A stretch of 64,000 nt of DNA. Origin: Lachnospiraceae bacterium (lineage in GTDB: Bacteria > Bacillota > Clostridia > Lachnospirales > Lachnospiraceae). The stretch is from the NCBI GenBank assembly GCA_022791755.1, contig JAAVZR010000017.1:1-64000 (forward strand), read 5' to 3'. The notes under the pieces are model-generated. The model was not told the origin of the DNA. It saw only the letters and a program-made list of their open reading frames with translations, and ran no database searches. Shown here piece after piece: positions 43,293 through 50,070 of the stretch. Made by a program: the position numbers and the translations under genes. How positions within the stretch are numbered: the stretch's first letter is position 1; every line of letters starts with the position of its first letter.

Positions 43293-44087
43293 ATGCCGGT
43301 GATGGATCAGCTCAGGGAGGCTCTGTCCGATCTGTCCAAAAGTGAACGGAGAGCGGCGGAATATCTGCTGCAATATCCCCATGATGTACGACGGTTTTCC
43401 TGTGACGCGATTGCAAAGTCCTGCAATACGTCCCGAAGCGCGGTGATCCGGCTCTGTAAGAAACTGGGATATCACGGATACTCGGAGCTGCGCTATGCCA
43501 TGATAACGGATCCCGGGAGCTCCCTGGGAGGAGAAGGCAAAGGACAGGAGAAGACGGTCATGGCGCTGGACTGCTATGGAGCCTGTATCGAGCAGATGAG
43601 GCCCATGGCAAACACGGATAAAATTTCCAGGATTGCAGAAATTTTACTCCATGCCAATCGGGTGATTACCATGGGGATCGGACATTCCTCTTTTTCGGCC
43701 ATGCAGATGGCCTTCCGCTTAAATCGTATGCATATCGACAGCCATGCCATAGATGATACATCGGTTATGAATAATTATGCCGGTATTCTGAAGCAGGGAG
43801 ACGTGGTGTTGATTTTTTCCATCAGCGGCAATGACGCATACCTGGACTATGTAAAACAGTACCGTCAGAACCGTGCGGCGGTGGTCCTGTTTACGATGAC
43901 GCCGCAGTCAGTCCTGGCCAGAGGGCTGGAGCATGTATGCGCGCTGCCGCTTGCAAGCCATTATAACAGCAGCTATCTGATGGATGATGCCATCACCTTT
44001 TTTCTGGCTATTGAGATGGTGATGGAGGAGCTGAACAGAAAGCTGGTATCCGAGGCGTGTCCTGTGGATGAGACAGGGAGGAGTTAG
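43293..44087 (+). CDS. RpiR-family regulator of the sulfatase locus
   Basis: The 264-residue protein has an N-terminal HTH_6 domain (AIAKSCNTSRSAVIRLCKKLGY) and a C-terminal SIS domain that senses sugar phosphates. The ATG at 43293 has GGAGG 8 bases upstream and is preferred to one at 43269. It is divergent from the sulfatase/PTS genes and is followed, one base after its stop, by anSME, so regulator and sulfatase activator are produced together. Confidence 0.9.
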   Translation: MPVMDQLREALSDLSKSERRAAEYLLQYPHDVRRFSCDAIAKSCNTSRSAVIRLCKKLGYHGYSELRYAMITDPGSSLGGEGKGQEKTVMALDCYGACIEQMRPMANTDKISRIAEILLHANRVITMGIGHSSFSAMQMAFRLNRMHIDSHAIDDTSVMNNYAGILKQGDVVLIFSISGNDAYLDYVKQYRQNRAAVVLFTMTPQSVLARGLEHVCALPLASHYNSSYLMDDAITFFLAIEMVMEELNRKLVSEACPVDETGRS

Positions 44088-44088
44088 C

Positions 44089-45234
44089 GTGAGATTTATT
44101 AATTTTCTGATCAAACCGGCGTCCAGCGCCTGCAACCTGCGCTGCCGGTACTGCTTTTATGAAGATATTGCGGAGAACCGCCAGGTGAAAAATATGGGAA
44201 TCATGCAGGCAGATACGGTTTCACTGCTTCTTGACCAGGCCTTTGAGCTGGTATCTCCCGGCGGAGCGGTACATTTCGCATTTCAGGGAGGGGAGCCCAC
44301 GGTGGCGGGGCTGTCCTATTTCAGGAATTTTACAGAGCAGGTCCGGGCCATGTGTCCAAAAGGCGTGGGAGTCAGCTATGCTATCCAGACCAATGGCACA
44401 TTGCTGGACGAAGAGTGGGCCCTTTTTTTGCGGGAGCATGATTTTCTGGTGGGGCTGTCTCTGGACGGCTATAAGGAGCTTCATAACCGCAATCGGGTGG
44501 ACGGCCGGGGAGCGGATACCTGGAATACGGTGTGCCGGGCCTTTCGGCTGCTCGCAAAGCATAGAGTGAGGACAAACATCCTGTGCGTGGTGACGAAGCA
44601 GTGCGCCAGTCATCCGGATAAAGTATATAATGAGCTGAAAAAACTTGGGGTGCAGTATATGCAGTTCATCCCCTGCCTGGATCCCATGGAGGAGGAGAGA
44701 GGAGGCCAGCCCTTTTCGCTGACGTCCTCCCTGTACGGAGATTTTTTATGCCGCCTCTTTGACCTGTGGTATCGGGACTGGGAGACCGGGCAGTATCGGA
44801 GTGTCCGCCTGTTTGAGGACTATATCAATATGATGCTGGGGGAGACCAGTATTACCTGCTCCACCTGCGGGTACTGCGGCGGATACTTTGTGGTGGAGGG
44901 AGACGGCAGCGTCTATCCCTGCGACTTTTTTGTGCTGGATCAGTGGCGGATGGGATCGGTACATGAGACGACGCTGAGAGAGATGGCAAACACGGAGCAG
45001 GCGAAGGGCTTTCTTCTGTGGGGGCAGGAAAAGCCGCCGGAATGCCTTTCCTGCCGGTGGAGAGGGCTCTGCAACGGAGGCTGCAAGAACGACTGGCAGG
45101 TGTCCGAAGGGATCCCCCACAATTATTTCTGCGAAGCCTTTCGAAGGTTCTTCGGCCATGCCGGAGAGCGCCTTTCTTATATCGCCGAGCTGGAGAGGCA
45201 GGAGAGGATGAAGGCCGGGCAGGAAAGAAGGTGA
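44089..45234 (+). CDS. anaerobic sulfatase-maturating enzyme (radical SAM)
   Basis: The 381-residue radical SAM/SPASM enzyme converts the active-site Cys of sulfatases to formylglycine without oxygen. The cluster motif C15NLRC19RYC22 is at the N-terminus. The SPASM region shows CSTCGYC, VYPCDF and CLSCRWRGLCNGGC for the two auxiliary clusters. A GTG at 44089 with GGGAGGAG is chosen; it directly follows the stop of rpiR. Two Cys-type sulfatases encoded nearby (37879 and 40302) are the expected substrates. Confidence 0.92.
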   Translation: MRFINFLIKPASSACNLRCRYCFYEDIAENRQVKNMGIMQADTVSLLLDQAFELVSPGGAVHFAFQGGEPTVAGLSYFRNFTEQVRAMCPKGVGVSYAIQTNGTLLDEEWALFLREHDFLVGLSLDGYKELHNRNRVDGRGADTWNTVCRAFRLLAKHRVRTNILCVVTKQCASHPDKVYNELKKLGVQYMQFIPCLDPMEEERGGQPFSLTSSLYGDFLCRLFDLWYRDWETGQYRSVRLFEDYINMMLGETSITCSTCGYCGGYFVVEGDGSVYPCDFFVLDQWRMGSVHETTLREMANTEQAKGFLLWGQEKPPECLSCRWRGLCNGGCKNDWQVSEGIPHNYFCEAFRRFFGHAGERLSYIAELERQERMKAGQERR

Positions 45235-45359
45235 GCCGGGTTTCTGCCGTAAGGGTGCAGACTCTTCTATGGTGCAAGAGGTTTCTTTTGCTAAGGGTAC
45301 AGGGCTCGTTCTTGTTTTATGCGGCGCTGCTTCTATAAATATAGCAGGTGCATTTTTCC

Positions 45360-45389
45360 TTGACAGACAGCGGAATGTTGACATATAAT
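45360..45389 (+). promoter_or_regulatory. promoter of the antisense antitoxin RNA
   Basis: TTGACA (45360-45365), an 18-base spacer and TATAAT (45384-45389). Confidence 0.75.
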
Positions 45390-45395
45390 ATACTT

Positions 45396-45505
45396 AACAG
45401 GGCAGCCGAAAGGTGAATGCACCTCACCCGCCCCAGCGAAATATTTCAAGCTATAAGAAATAGCTGTCTGTTTTCCAGGAGCAGGACAGCTGTTTCTTAT
45501 TTTTT
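45396..45505 (+). ncRNA. candidate type I antitoxin RNA
   Basis: A strong promoter and a strong intrinsic terminator bracket about 110 bases with no convincing reading frame. The RNA runs against the 3' half of the small hydrophobic ORF on the minus strand (45451-45573), overlapping it by about 55 bases. That is the layout of txpA/RatA and bsrG/SR4-type toxin-antitoxin pairs of Firmicutes. The start at 45396 is estimated from the -10 box. Confidence 0.6.
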
Positions 45506-45573
45506 AGATTCGGAATTACTACAATTAGTAGTGCCATGGTTAGGATAATTACGAATTCTTTATATGTATTCAT
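45451..45573 (-). CDS. type I toxin-like small membrane peptide
   Basis: A 40-residue peptide starts at ATG 45573 after AGAGAGG. Its head MNTYKEF is followed by a hydrophobic stretch of about 14 residues (VIILTMALLIVVIP) and a basic tail (NLKNKKQ). This is the pattern of TxpA/BsrG-like toxins (short polar head containing Tyr, one membrane helix, lysines). An antisense transcript with its own promoter and terminator covers the 3' part. Depolarisation of the membrane when overproduced is expected from the family; identity is inferred from pattern only. Confidence 0.6.
   Translation of the reverse strand: MNTYKEFVIILTMALLIVVIPNLKNKKQLSCSWKTDSYFL
45455..45505 (+). terminator. terminator of the antitoxin RNA
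   Basis: AAGAAATAGCTGTC (45455-45468) pairs with GACAGCTGTTTCTT (45485-45498), followed by ATTTTTT. It lies inside the toxin-like coding region. Confidence 0.8.
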
Positions 45574-45626
45574 AAGCGCCTCTCTTTAAACAGGCTTAAA
45601 GGAAGTGGGGGCACATTTTCCGACTA

Positions 45627-45653
45627 CCTCTGGGAAGTATGTGATAATGTCAA
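45627..45653 (-). repeat. TTGACAT...ATACTT motif upstream of the toxin
   Basis: On the minus strand this reads TTGACATTATCACATACTT and then CCCAGAGG. The other copies are at 45378-45402 (plus, containing the antitoxin -10 box) and 46450-46475 (minus). It probably belongs to the toxin's control region; its role is unknown. Confidence 0.4.
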
Positions 45654-45708
45654 GGCAGAGCGGTTCTTATAGCTGTTATTGGTATAGAAACCAAATTTAT
45701 TTCATCGG

Positions 45709-46368
45709 TCAATTCATCTCGGATGAATTTGCTGTTTTAATTACTTTTCCGCTGTCTGCATTGATGAAAGTAACGGAAATATCGCTGTCAGGGGTTCCGT
45801 TAAACGCAGCATAAAGTCCGCCATATAAATAAAACTGGATAACCGAAAATGATTCCTGCATATCTAATTCTGTAGATGTTGTGGTAACTGTAAACTCGGT
45901 AAAATCATCATTTGATTTTATATCTGTAAATGTGGGATAATCTTCTGATCCAACCATTTCGGCCAGACTCGCATTGGTTTGTGCACGATATTCTTCCAAA
46001 AGCTCTTGATGCTGTTGTTTGGACATTGTATATGTGGCACTACCATCTTCATTAAGGATGATGGATTTGAACCCATACTCGGCACAGACTGCATCCAAAT
46101 CCTCTTGTGTGGCTTCCCCTACCAAATCTTTTGGAATGGTGAGTTCGACATTGAGTAATCCTTGTTCTACATCAATGGAGCCATCAGAAGAGGTGGCTTC
46201 GGGGGGTTCGGCTGTCGGTACTGTCTGATGTTCTGTTTCATTTAAGGCTTCTGTGGTACTGGTGGTTTGAGGGGCTGCCTGAGTGTTTTCTGTAGATTGT
46301 GCGGTATCGCCACAGGCTGAAAGTAAGATAGCTGTAATTATAAACAATGCAAAAAATTTTTTGGTCAT
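45709..46368 (-). CDS. lipoprotein of unknown function
   Basis: The 219-residue protein has a lipoprotein signal peptide (lipobox LLSAC, Cys19), a Thr/Glu/Ala/Pro-rich linker (about 20-75), and a soluble domain with a beta-rich C-terminal part (FTEFTVTTTSTELDMQ). I recognise no family with confidence. GAGGTG precedes the ATG at 46368. It lies in an AT-rich patch with a toxin-antitoxin pair and transposase remnants, so it may have been acquired with them. The TTGACAT repeat lies about 80 bases upstream. Confidence 0.75.
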   Translation of the reverse strand: MTKKFFALFIITAILLSACGDTAQSTENTQAAPQTTSTTEALNETEHQTVPTAEPPEATSSDGSIDVEQGLLNVELTIPKDLVGEATQEDLDAVCAEYGFKSIILNEDGSATYTMSKQQHQELLEEYRAQTNASLAEMVGSEDYPTFTDIKSNDDFTEFTVTTTSTELDMQESFSVIQFYLYGGLYAAFNGTPDSDISVTFINADSGKVIKTANSSEMN

Positions 46369-46449
46369 AAAACACCTCTTTTTGTTAGTCATTTGTGAAC
46401 TCAATGCGTTATATATTAAGGTTTGGATGGCAGCACGCCCTTCCGACAG

Positions 46450-46475
46450 CCCTGGTAAGTATATTATGATGTCAA
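46450..46475 (-). repeat. TTGACAT...ATACTT motif upstream of the lipoprotein gene
   Basis: On the minus strand this reads TTGACATCATAATATACTT and then ACCAGGG, nearly the same as the copy at 45378-45402. It probably contains the -10 region (CATAAT or TATACT) of the lipoprotein promoter. The rest of 46476-46617 shows nothing I can name. Confidence 0.4.
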
Positions 46476-46617
46476 GGTGCAAAAATTTTCAGCAATTTTC
46501 AGGGGTGTAGGATTATAGTACACGTGTTACACCTGAATATTTAAAAACAGAGACATTGCCTTTGTGTTATACTTTAGTCGCCACAACCAAAAACATGCAC
46601 CCGGCGAAGTCTTTGTT

Positions 46618-46719
46618 ATGACTACTATAACACAGGACATGCTCTTTCGTCTATCCCTTTTGAAGTATGCTCAGAAATCTGGCATCTTCAAAGCTGCCAG
46701 ATACTATAAAATCAAATGA
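46618..46719 (+). pseudogene. transposase N-terminal remnant
   Basis: A 33-codon frame starting MTTITQDMLFRLSLLKYAQK and continuing to YYKIK has the helix-turn-helix start seen in many IS transposases and integrases (a block such as KYA..G..KAA..Y). It stops at TGA 46717 and no catalytic region follows, so it is a decayed fragment. The exact IS family cannot be assigned. Confidence 0.45.
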
Positions 46720-46748
46720 CATTCATAGTACATTGGTTTTCAGAGGCT

Positions 46749-46911
46749 ATGGATCTGCCTCAGTACATGGAGTGGGTGTGTGCTCTGACGGAGTAGGATA
46801 TATGATCTTCAGAAGAGAAAGGAAAAAGTTGAAAAGATATCTTCTTCTGCTATAATTGAGTTGACAGACGAAGAACAACGGGCCTTAAAACGAATAGCAA
46901 ATTTTGGGTAA
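46749..46911 (+). pseudogene. frameshifted small gene remnant
   Basis: An ATG at 46749 (AGAGG upstream) opens a frame MDLPQYMEWVCALTE that stops at TAG 46794. Dropping one base near 46794 would join it to RIYDLQKRKEKVEKISSS and on to a normal-looking end with TAA at 46909. This suggests a small, phage- or element-type gene broken by a single-base change. No family is recognised. Confidence 0.35.
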
Positions 46912-46948
46912 CAAAGATCAATAAAAATACGATTTATTTGGAGGAAAT

Positions 46949-47080
46949 ATGATGTGGGAAAAACCATATTCACACCCGCGATTCTGGGATAATCCGATGC
47001 CTGTTTCCAGTCAGTGCAATAATTGCAGATACTGGCACGGGCAAAACAGTATTTACCACGATTCACCTAAAATCTTATAA
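46949..47080 (+). CDS. small CxxC protein, 43 residues
   Basis: The ATG at 46949 (or 46952) follows TTGGAGG at good spacing. The peptide is rich in aromatic residues (MMWEKPYSHPRFWDNP) and has a CNNC pair that may bind a metal. It looks like the small proteins of phages and integrative elements, but no family is recognised. It lies between the broken gene at 46749 and tRNA-Val. Confidence 0.5.
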   Translation: MMWEKPYSHPRFWDNPMPVSSQCNNCRYWHGQNSIYHDSPKIL

Positions 47081-47113
47081 AATCGCGGTTTTCCCGCAAA
47101 TATTCCAAGATAC

Positions 47114-47153
47114 AAAAAACCGGGCCCCTTGAAAAATCAAGGCTTCCCGGTTT
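47114..47153 (-). terminator. tRNA-Val terminator
   Basis: On the minus strand: AACCGGGAAGCCTTGA, a short loop, TCAAGGGGCCCGGTT, then TTTT. It ends the tRNA transcript. Confidence 0.85.
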
Positions 47154-47173
47154 CTCACACCTTATGGCGTTCA

Positions 47174-47246
47174 TGGAGACAACAGGACTCGAACCTGCGA
47201 CCCTTTACACGTCAAGCAAATGCTCTCCCAGCTGAGCTATGTCTCC
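47174..47246 (-). tRNA. tRNA-Val (anticodon GAC)
   Basis: A 73-base cloverleaf on the minus strand. The acceptor stem GGAGACA pairs with TGTCTCC, with discriminator A. The D arm contains AGCTCAGCTGGGAGAGC, the anticodon loop is TTGACGT with GAC in the middle, and the T arm has GGTTCGAGTCC. The 3' CCA is not encoded. It has its own promoter and terminator. Confidence 0.93.
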
Positions 47247-47255
47247 AGTGATTCT

Positions 47256-47283
47256 ATTCTATCATATTTTTCAGGATAGTCAA
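47256..47283 (-). promoter_or_regulatory. tRNA-Val promoter
   Basis: On the minus strand: TTGACT (47278-47283), a 16-base spacer, TAGAAT (47256-47261). Confidence 0.7.
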
Positions 47284-47326
47284 CCAGAAAATAAATATTC
47301 GTATAGCATACAGGTATCCGGGGCAG

Positions 47327-47369
47327 GTCCGGGATCCGGGGGAGATCCTTCTGCGGATCCCGGACTTTT
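47327..47369. terminator. terminator-like hairpin after the 69-residue gene
   Basis: GTCCGGGATCC (47327-47337) and GGATCCCGGAC (47355-47365) form perfect 11-base arms, with TTTT on the plus-strand side. It lies just beyond the 3' end of the minus-strand gene at 47390. Confidence 0.7.
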
Positions 47370-47389
47370 CCGGATTGATATTTTGCGTC

Positions 47390-47599
47390 TTACTTTACGT
47401 GAATCTGAAAGTACACGGTCTTGAATTCCGGCATGGCCTTCAGCGTCTTTTTGGCCACAGCGGCAGCGGTCTCTTCGTCGTCGCTTTCAAACTGAAGCTC
47501 CATTCCCTTTTTGGAGAGGAAGGTGATCTTCGGATTTTCGATGGCGGTGACGGCCTCGACCAGTTTGTCCTGAAGCATGGCGGCATTGATGATAATCAT
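47390..47599 (-). CDS. hypothetical protein, 69 residues
   Basis: The ATG at 47599 follows AAGGAGG with 8-base spacing, so the gene is likely real. The protein looks globular: an N-terminal strand and helix (MIIINAAMLQDKLVEAVTAI), a strand pair (KITFLSKKGMELQF), an acidic turn and helix (SDDEETAAAVAKKTLKAM), and a final strand (TVYFQIHVK). The alpha/beta pattern resembles a small ferredoxin-like fold. I recognise no family. It follows the RpiR gene on the same strand by 53 bases. Confidence 0.65.
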   Translation of the reverse strand: MIIINAAMLQDKLVEAVTAIENPKITFLSKKGMELQFESDDEETAAAVAKKTLKAMPEFKTVYFQIHVK

Positions 47600-47652
47600 G
47601 ATATTGTCCTCCTTAAATAAATATTTTGATTTGATATAGGATATCGGTTATC

Positions 47653-48423
47653 TCAGGTACTGGCCGTCCCCGGCGCATCCTGATGATCCGCGATATAGCT
47701 GGTGAGCAGATCCACGAAGATCATGGGAACGATCTGGGATTCCAGGTATTGGGTGTATCCCTGGTTCCGGTAGCTGGGCAGCCAGATCACATGGTTGACC
47801 TTATTGCGCAGAGGATGCTTGTCGCTCTGCGTGATGAGAACCGTGACAGGACGCTTATCCTTCGGAAGCTCATTGATCTGATCTATTTCCGGCCGGTAGA
47901 CAGAACTGGCGGCGGAGAAAAAGATGATCAGATTATCCGAGCGGATGCGCTGGGTCAGAGTGTCGGTTCGGTCAGGGCGGACATAGGCGGACAGAATCCC
48001 CAGCTTGCCCAGATTGATATCCAGAAGCTGAGCGGGCAGAGCGCTCTTGTGATGACCGCAGATCGAGATATAGCGGGAGTTCCAGATCAGTGAGGACAGA
48101 TGCTTAAACTGCTCCGGGCTCACAGCCTGAGGGATCAGCCGGATCAGCCGGATATAATAGTCTATGACAGAGGAGGTGTCCTTGGCTCCGTCGCCGATCT
48201 TGTAGTGCCGGTAGACATCATACTTAAAATCGCTGTAGCCGTGATATCCCAGCCTCTGACAGAAACGTGTGATGGCTGGCTGGGAGAGATGGTACTTTTC
48301 GGCCATGGCGGTAGCTGTGCTGCGCAGAATATCGTCTATGTTTTCCGTAAAGATTTCGCAGACCTCCAGCTCCTTTTTGGTCATGCTCATCTTTTTTAGT
48401 TCCATCTGTTCAAAAGGGTTCAT
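47653..48423 (-). CDS. RpiR-family regulator of the PTS/ChbG locus
   Basis: The 256-residue protein has an HTH_6 domain (MAEKYHLSQPAITRFCQRLG) and a SIS domain that should bind a sugar phosphate. GGAGG lies 7 bases before the ATG at 48423. It shares a strand with the ceramidase-like gene and is divergent from the PTS operon at 50071. That operon's promoter is overlapped by inverted repeats (49788-49802 and 49968-49992), plausible sites for this protein. Confidence 0.9.
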   Translation of the reverse strand: MNPFEQMELKKMSMTKKELEVCEIFTENIDDILRSTATAMAEKYHLSQPAITRFCQRLGYHGYSDFKYDVYRHYKIGDGAKDTSSVIDYYIRLIRLIPQAVSPEQFKHLSSLIWNSRYISICGHHKSALPAQLLDINLGKLGILSAYVRPDRTDTLTQRIRSDNLIIFFSAASSVYRPEIDQINELPKDKRPVTVLITQSDKHPLRNKVNHVIWLPSYRNQGYTQYLESQIVPMIFVDLLTSYIADHQDAPGTAST

Positions 48424-48474
48424 GACATATCCTCCCTGTCACATTGTTCTCCTAAGTTTCGGCAGCTATGGCGG

Positions 48475-49674
48475 TCAGCTTAACTGCCGGGCCCTGCGTA
48501 TGACCTCCTGTATAAAACGGTCGGCCTCTCCTTTGGCCAGCCGGGAATTAAAAGTTTCAAAATAAAGGCCGTATTCGTCTTCGGGGACGAGATAATTGCA
48601 GTATGTGTTACTATAACAGATTATCATAACTTCCAGCTCAGGAAAAGCCTTTTTAATCTGTAACCCGAATTTACTCAAAATATCGCCGGGCAGTACCACG
48701 ATCAGGAGATTGCCAAAGCGGCGGATCTGGGCGATCAGGTCCAGGTCATAAGCGCCGAAATTTTTCTTGCGCTCCAGACGCTCCAGAAAGAAATCCCTCA
48801 TAGGGCTGTCATCCTGCTCCACCTCTGCCAAAAGCCGTTTCCAGTCCGGATCGGTGGCGGCGTCGAAGCGGCTGGTAAGACGGAAGGAAAAGCCGGAAGC
48901 GCTGTCGCCGGTGAGAACGCAGGGCTTCTTTTTGGCAAAAAACTGTTCGACGATGGAGCCCGCAGTGAATTCCAGCTCCTGCGTACCGGACAGGCTGCGG
49001 TAGAAACGGGTGCTCACATCTCCGCAGCAGCCGTTGACCACGGCCACAGGGCAGCCAAGGGCATCCTGCAGTTTTGCCCGAACATGACCGATCAGATCAG
49101 CGGATAAAAGGTAATTGGAACCGTTCAGTATCGTAGGATGGGCGGACAAGTGAAACAGAGCGCCTGAAAGCTTTCCTTCCTTATTATAGAAACGGAAGAG
49201 ACTTACCTGCTTGTCTTCCGCCCCTCCCTTTATATTGCGGTTGCCGTACAGCCCCTCGATCTGAGCCTTTTCCATGGTGACGGAGCCCTCTGTCATGGAG
49301 GCCGCGGCCTGAGTCAGTCCATGGACCATCTGCTCATGTACCTGGCGGACCAGATCGGGTTCGACGACATTATCTTCAAATGTCATCTTAAAATAGGAAG
49401 GAGCAGAGTGAGAGTGGATGGCGGATATGGTGATATGCTCCGGATCCAGAGAAAGCTTTTTGGCTGTCTCCATGCGGACAGAGGAGCAGAACTCTTCATT
49501 TAAATGAATGCAGTCCAGAATGCCGATTATATACTGTTCTCCCCGGACTTCGACGGCGATGGCATTAATCTCGATGGGGTCCAGGACCCCGGTGCTGTTT
49601 TCTGCACGGTTGTAGCCGGCCATGCGGCAGGGACGGTCTGGTGTGACATTAATCTTTTTTATTGCGAATTTCAT
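48475..49674 (-). CDS. neutral/alkaline ceramidase-like hydrolase, copy 1
   Basis: The 399-residue protein resembles the N-terminal catalytic domain of neutral/alkaline ceramidases. Zinc-ligand candidates are H87 and H89 (in IHSHSAPS) and H179 (HLSAHP). The nucleophile block reads GDVS (218-221), like the GDVSPN of ceramidases. The usual C-terminal domain and any signal peptide are missing, so it is a short cytoplasmic form. It lies between an RpiR regulator and a PTS operon, which points to a phosphorylated sugar derivative, not ceramide. The function is open. Confidence 0.75.
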   Translation of the reverse strand: MKFAIKKINVTPDRPCRMAGYNRAENSTGVLDPIEINAIAVEVRGEQYIIGILDCIHLNEEFCSSVRMETAKKLSLDPEHITISAIHSHSAPSYFKMTFEDNVVEPDLVRQVHEQMVHGLTQAAASMTEGSVTMEKAQIEGLYGNRNIKGGAEDKQVSLFRFYNKEGKLSGALFHLSAHPTILNGSNYLLSADLIGHVRAKLQDALGCPVAVVNGCCGDVSTRFYRSLSGTQELEFTAGSIVEQFFAKKKPCVLTGDSASGFSFRLTSRFDAATDPDWKRLLAEVEQDDSPMRDFFLERLERKKNFGAYDLDLIAQIRRFGNLLIVVLPGDILSKFGLQIKKAFPELEVMIICYSNTYCNYLVPEDEYGLYFETFNSRLAKGEADRFIQEVIRRARQLS

Positions 49675-49787
49675 GGATGATCCCCCTTTGCATTTATTGT
49701 AATCTCACGAGCGGAGCGTAACCGCATGAGAACTTAAGACTATTATAGCATAGGTTATTCAAAAAAGGAACCATAAAATGAATGAAA

Positions 49788-49802
49788 TGAATTATTAATT
49801 CA
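49788..49802. promoter_or_regulatory. palindrome in the divergent regulatory region
   Basis: TGAATTATTAATTCA is a perfect 15-base palindrome between the ceramidase-like gene and the PTS operon. It is a candidate RpiR site. The remaining AT-rich sequence of 49675-50070 holds no gene. Confidence 0.45.
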
Positions 49803-49967
49803 GAAATAGTTGAATGATATATCTATAAATTTGAATAAGAGAAGAATAGAGAACAGGATAAGACGCGGATGGTAAGAAGGAAAATATACAATAAAAGCAT
49901 ATTATCCGGGAGAAAATAGGGAGTCTGTCACAAATATTAGGGAGATGTCTGTGAAAAGTTCATTCAT

Positions 49968-50012
49968 AAAATGCAAAAAACTATTGCATTTTCATTCAAT
50001 ATATGATATGGT
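49968..50012 (+). promoter_or_regulatory. PTS operon promoter with overlapping operator
   Basis: TTGCAT (49984-49989), a 17-base spacer and TATGGT (50007-50012). AAAATGCAA (49968-49976) and TTGCATTTT (49984-49992) form a perfect 9-base inverted repeat that covers the -35 box. Confidence 0.6.
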
Positions 50013-50032
50013 TATCTCATAACAAAGGAATC

Positions 50033-50054
50033 GTGTATTCAGAGGGGAATACAC
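50033..50054 (+). promoter_or_regulatory. leader stem-loop before PTS IIC
   Basis: GTGTATTC-AGAGGG-GAATACAC, a perfect 8-base stem just upstream of the ribosome site. It may tune translation or bind a regulator. Confidence 0.5.
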
Positions 50055-50070
50055 AGGAAAGGGGTAAAAT

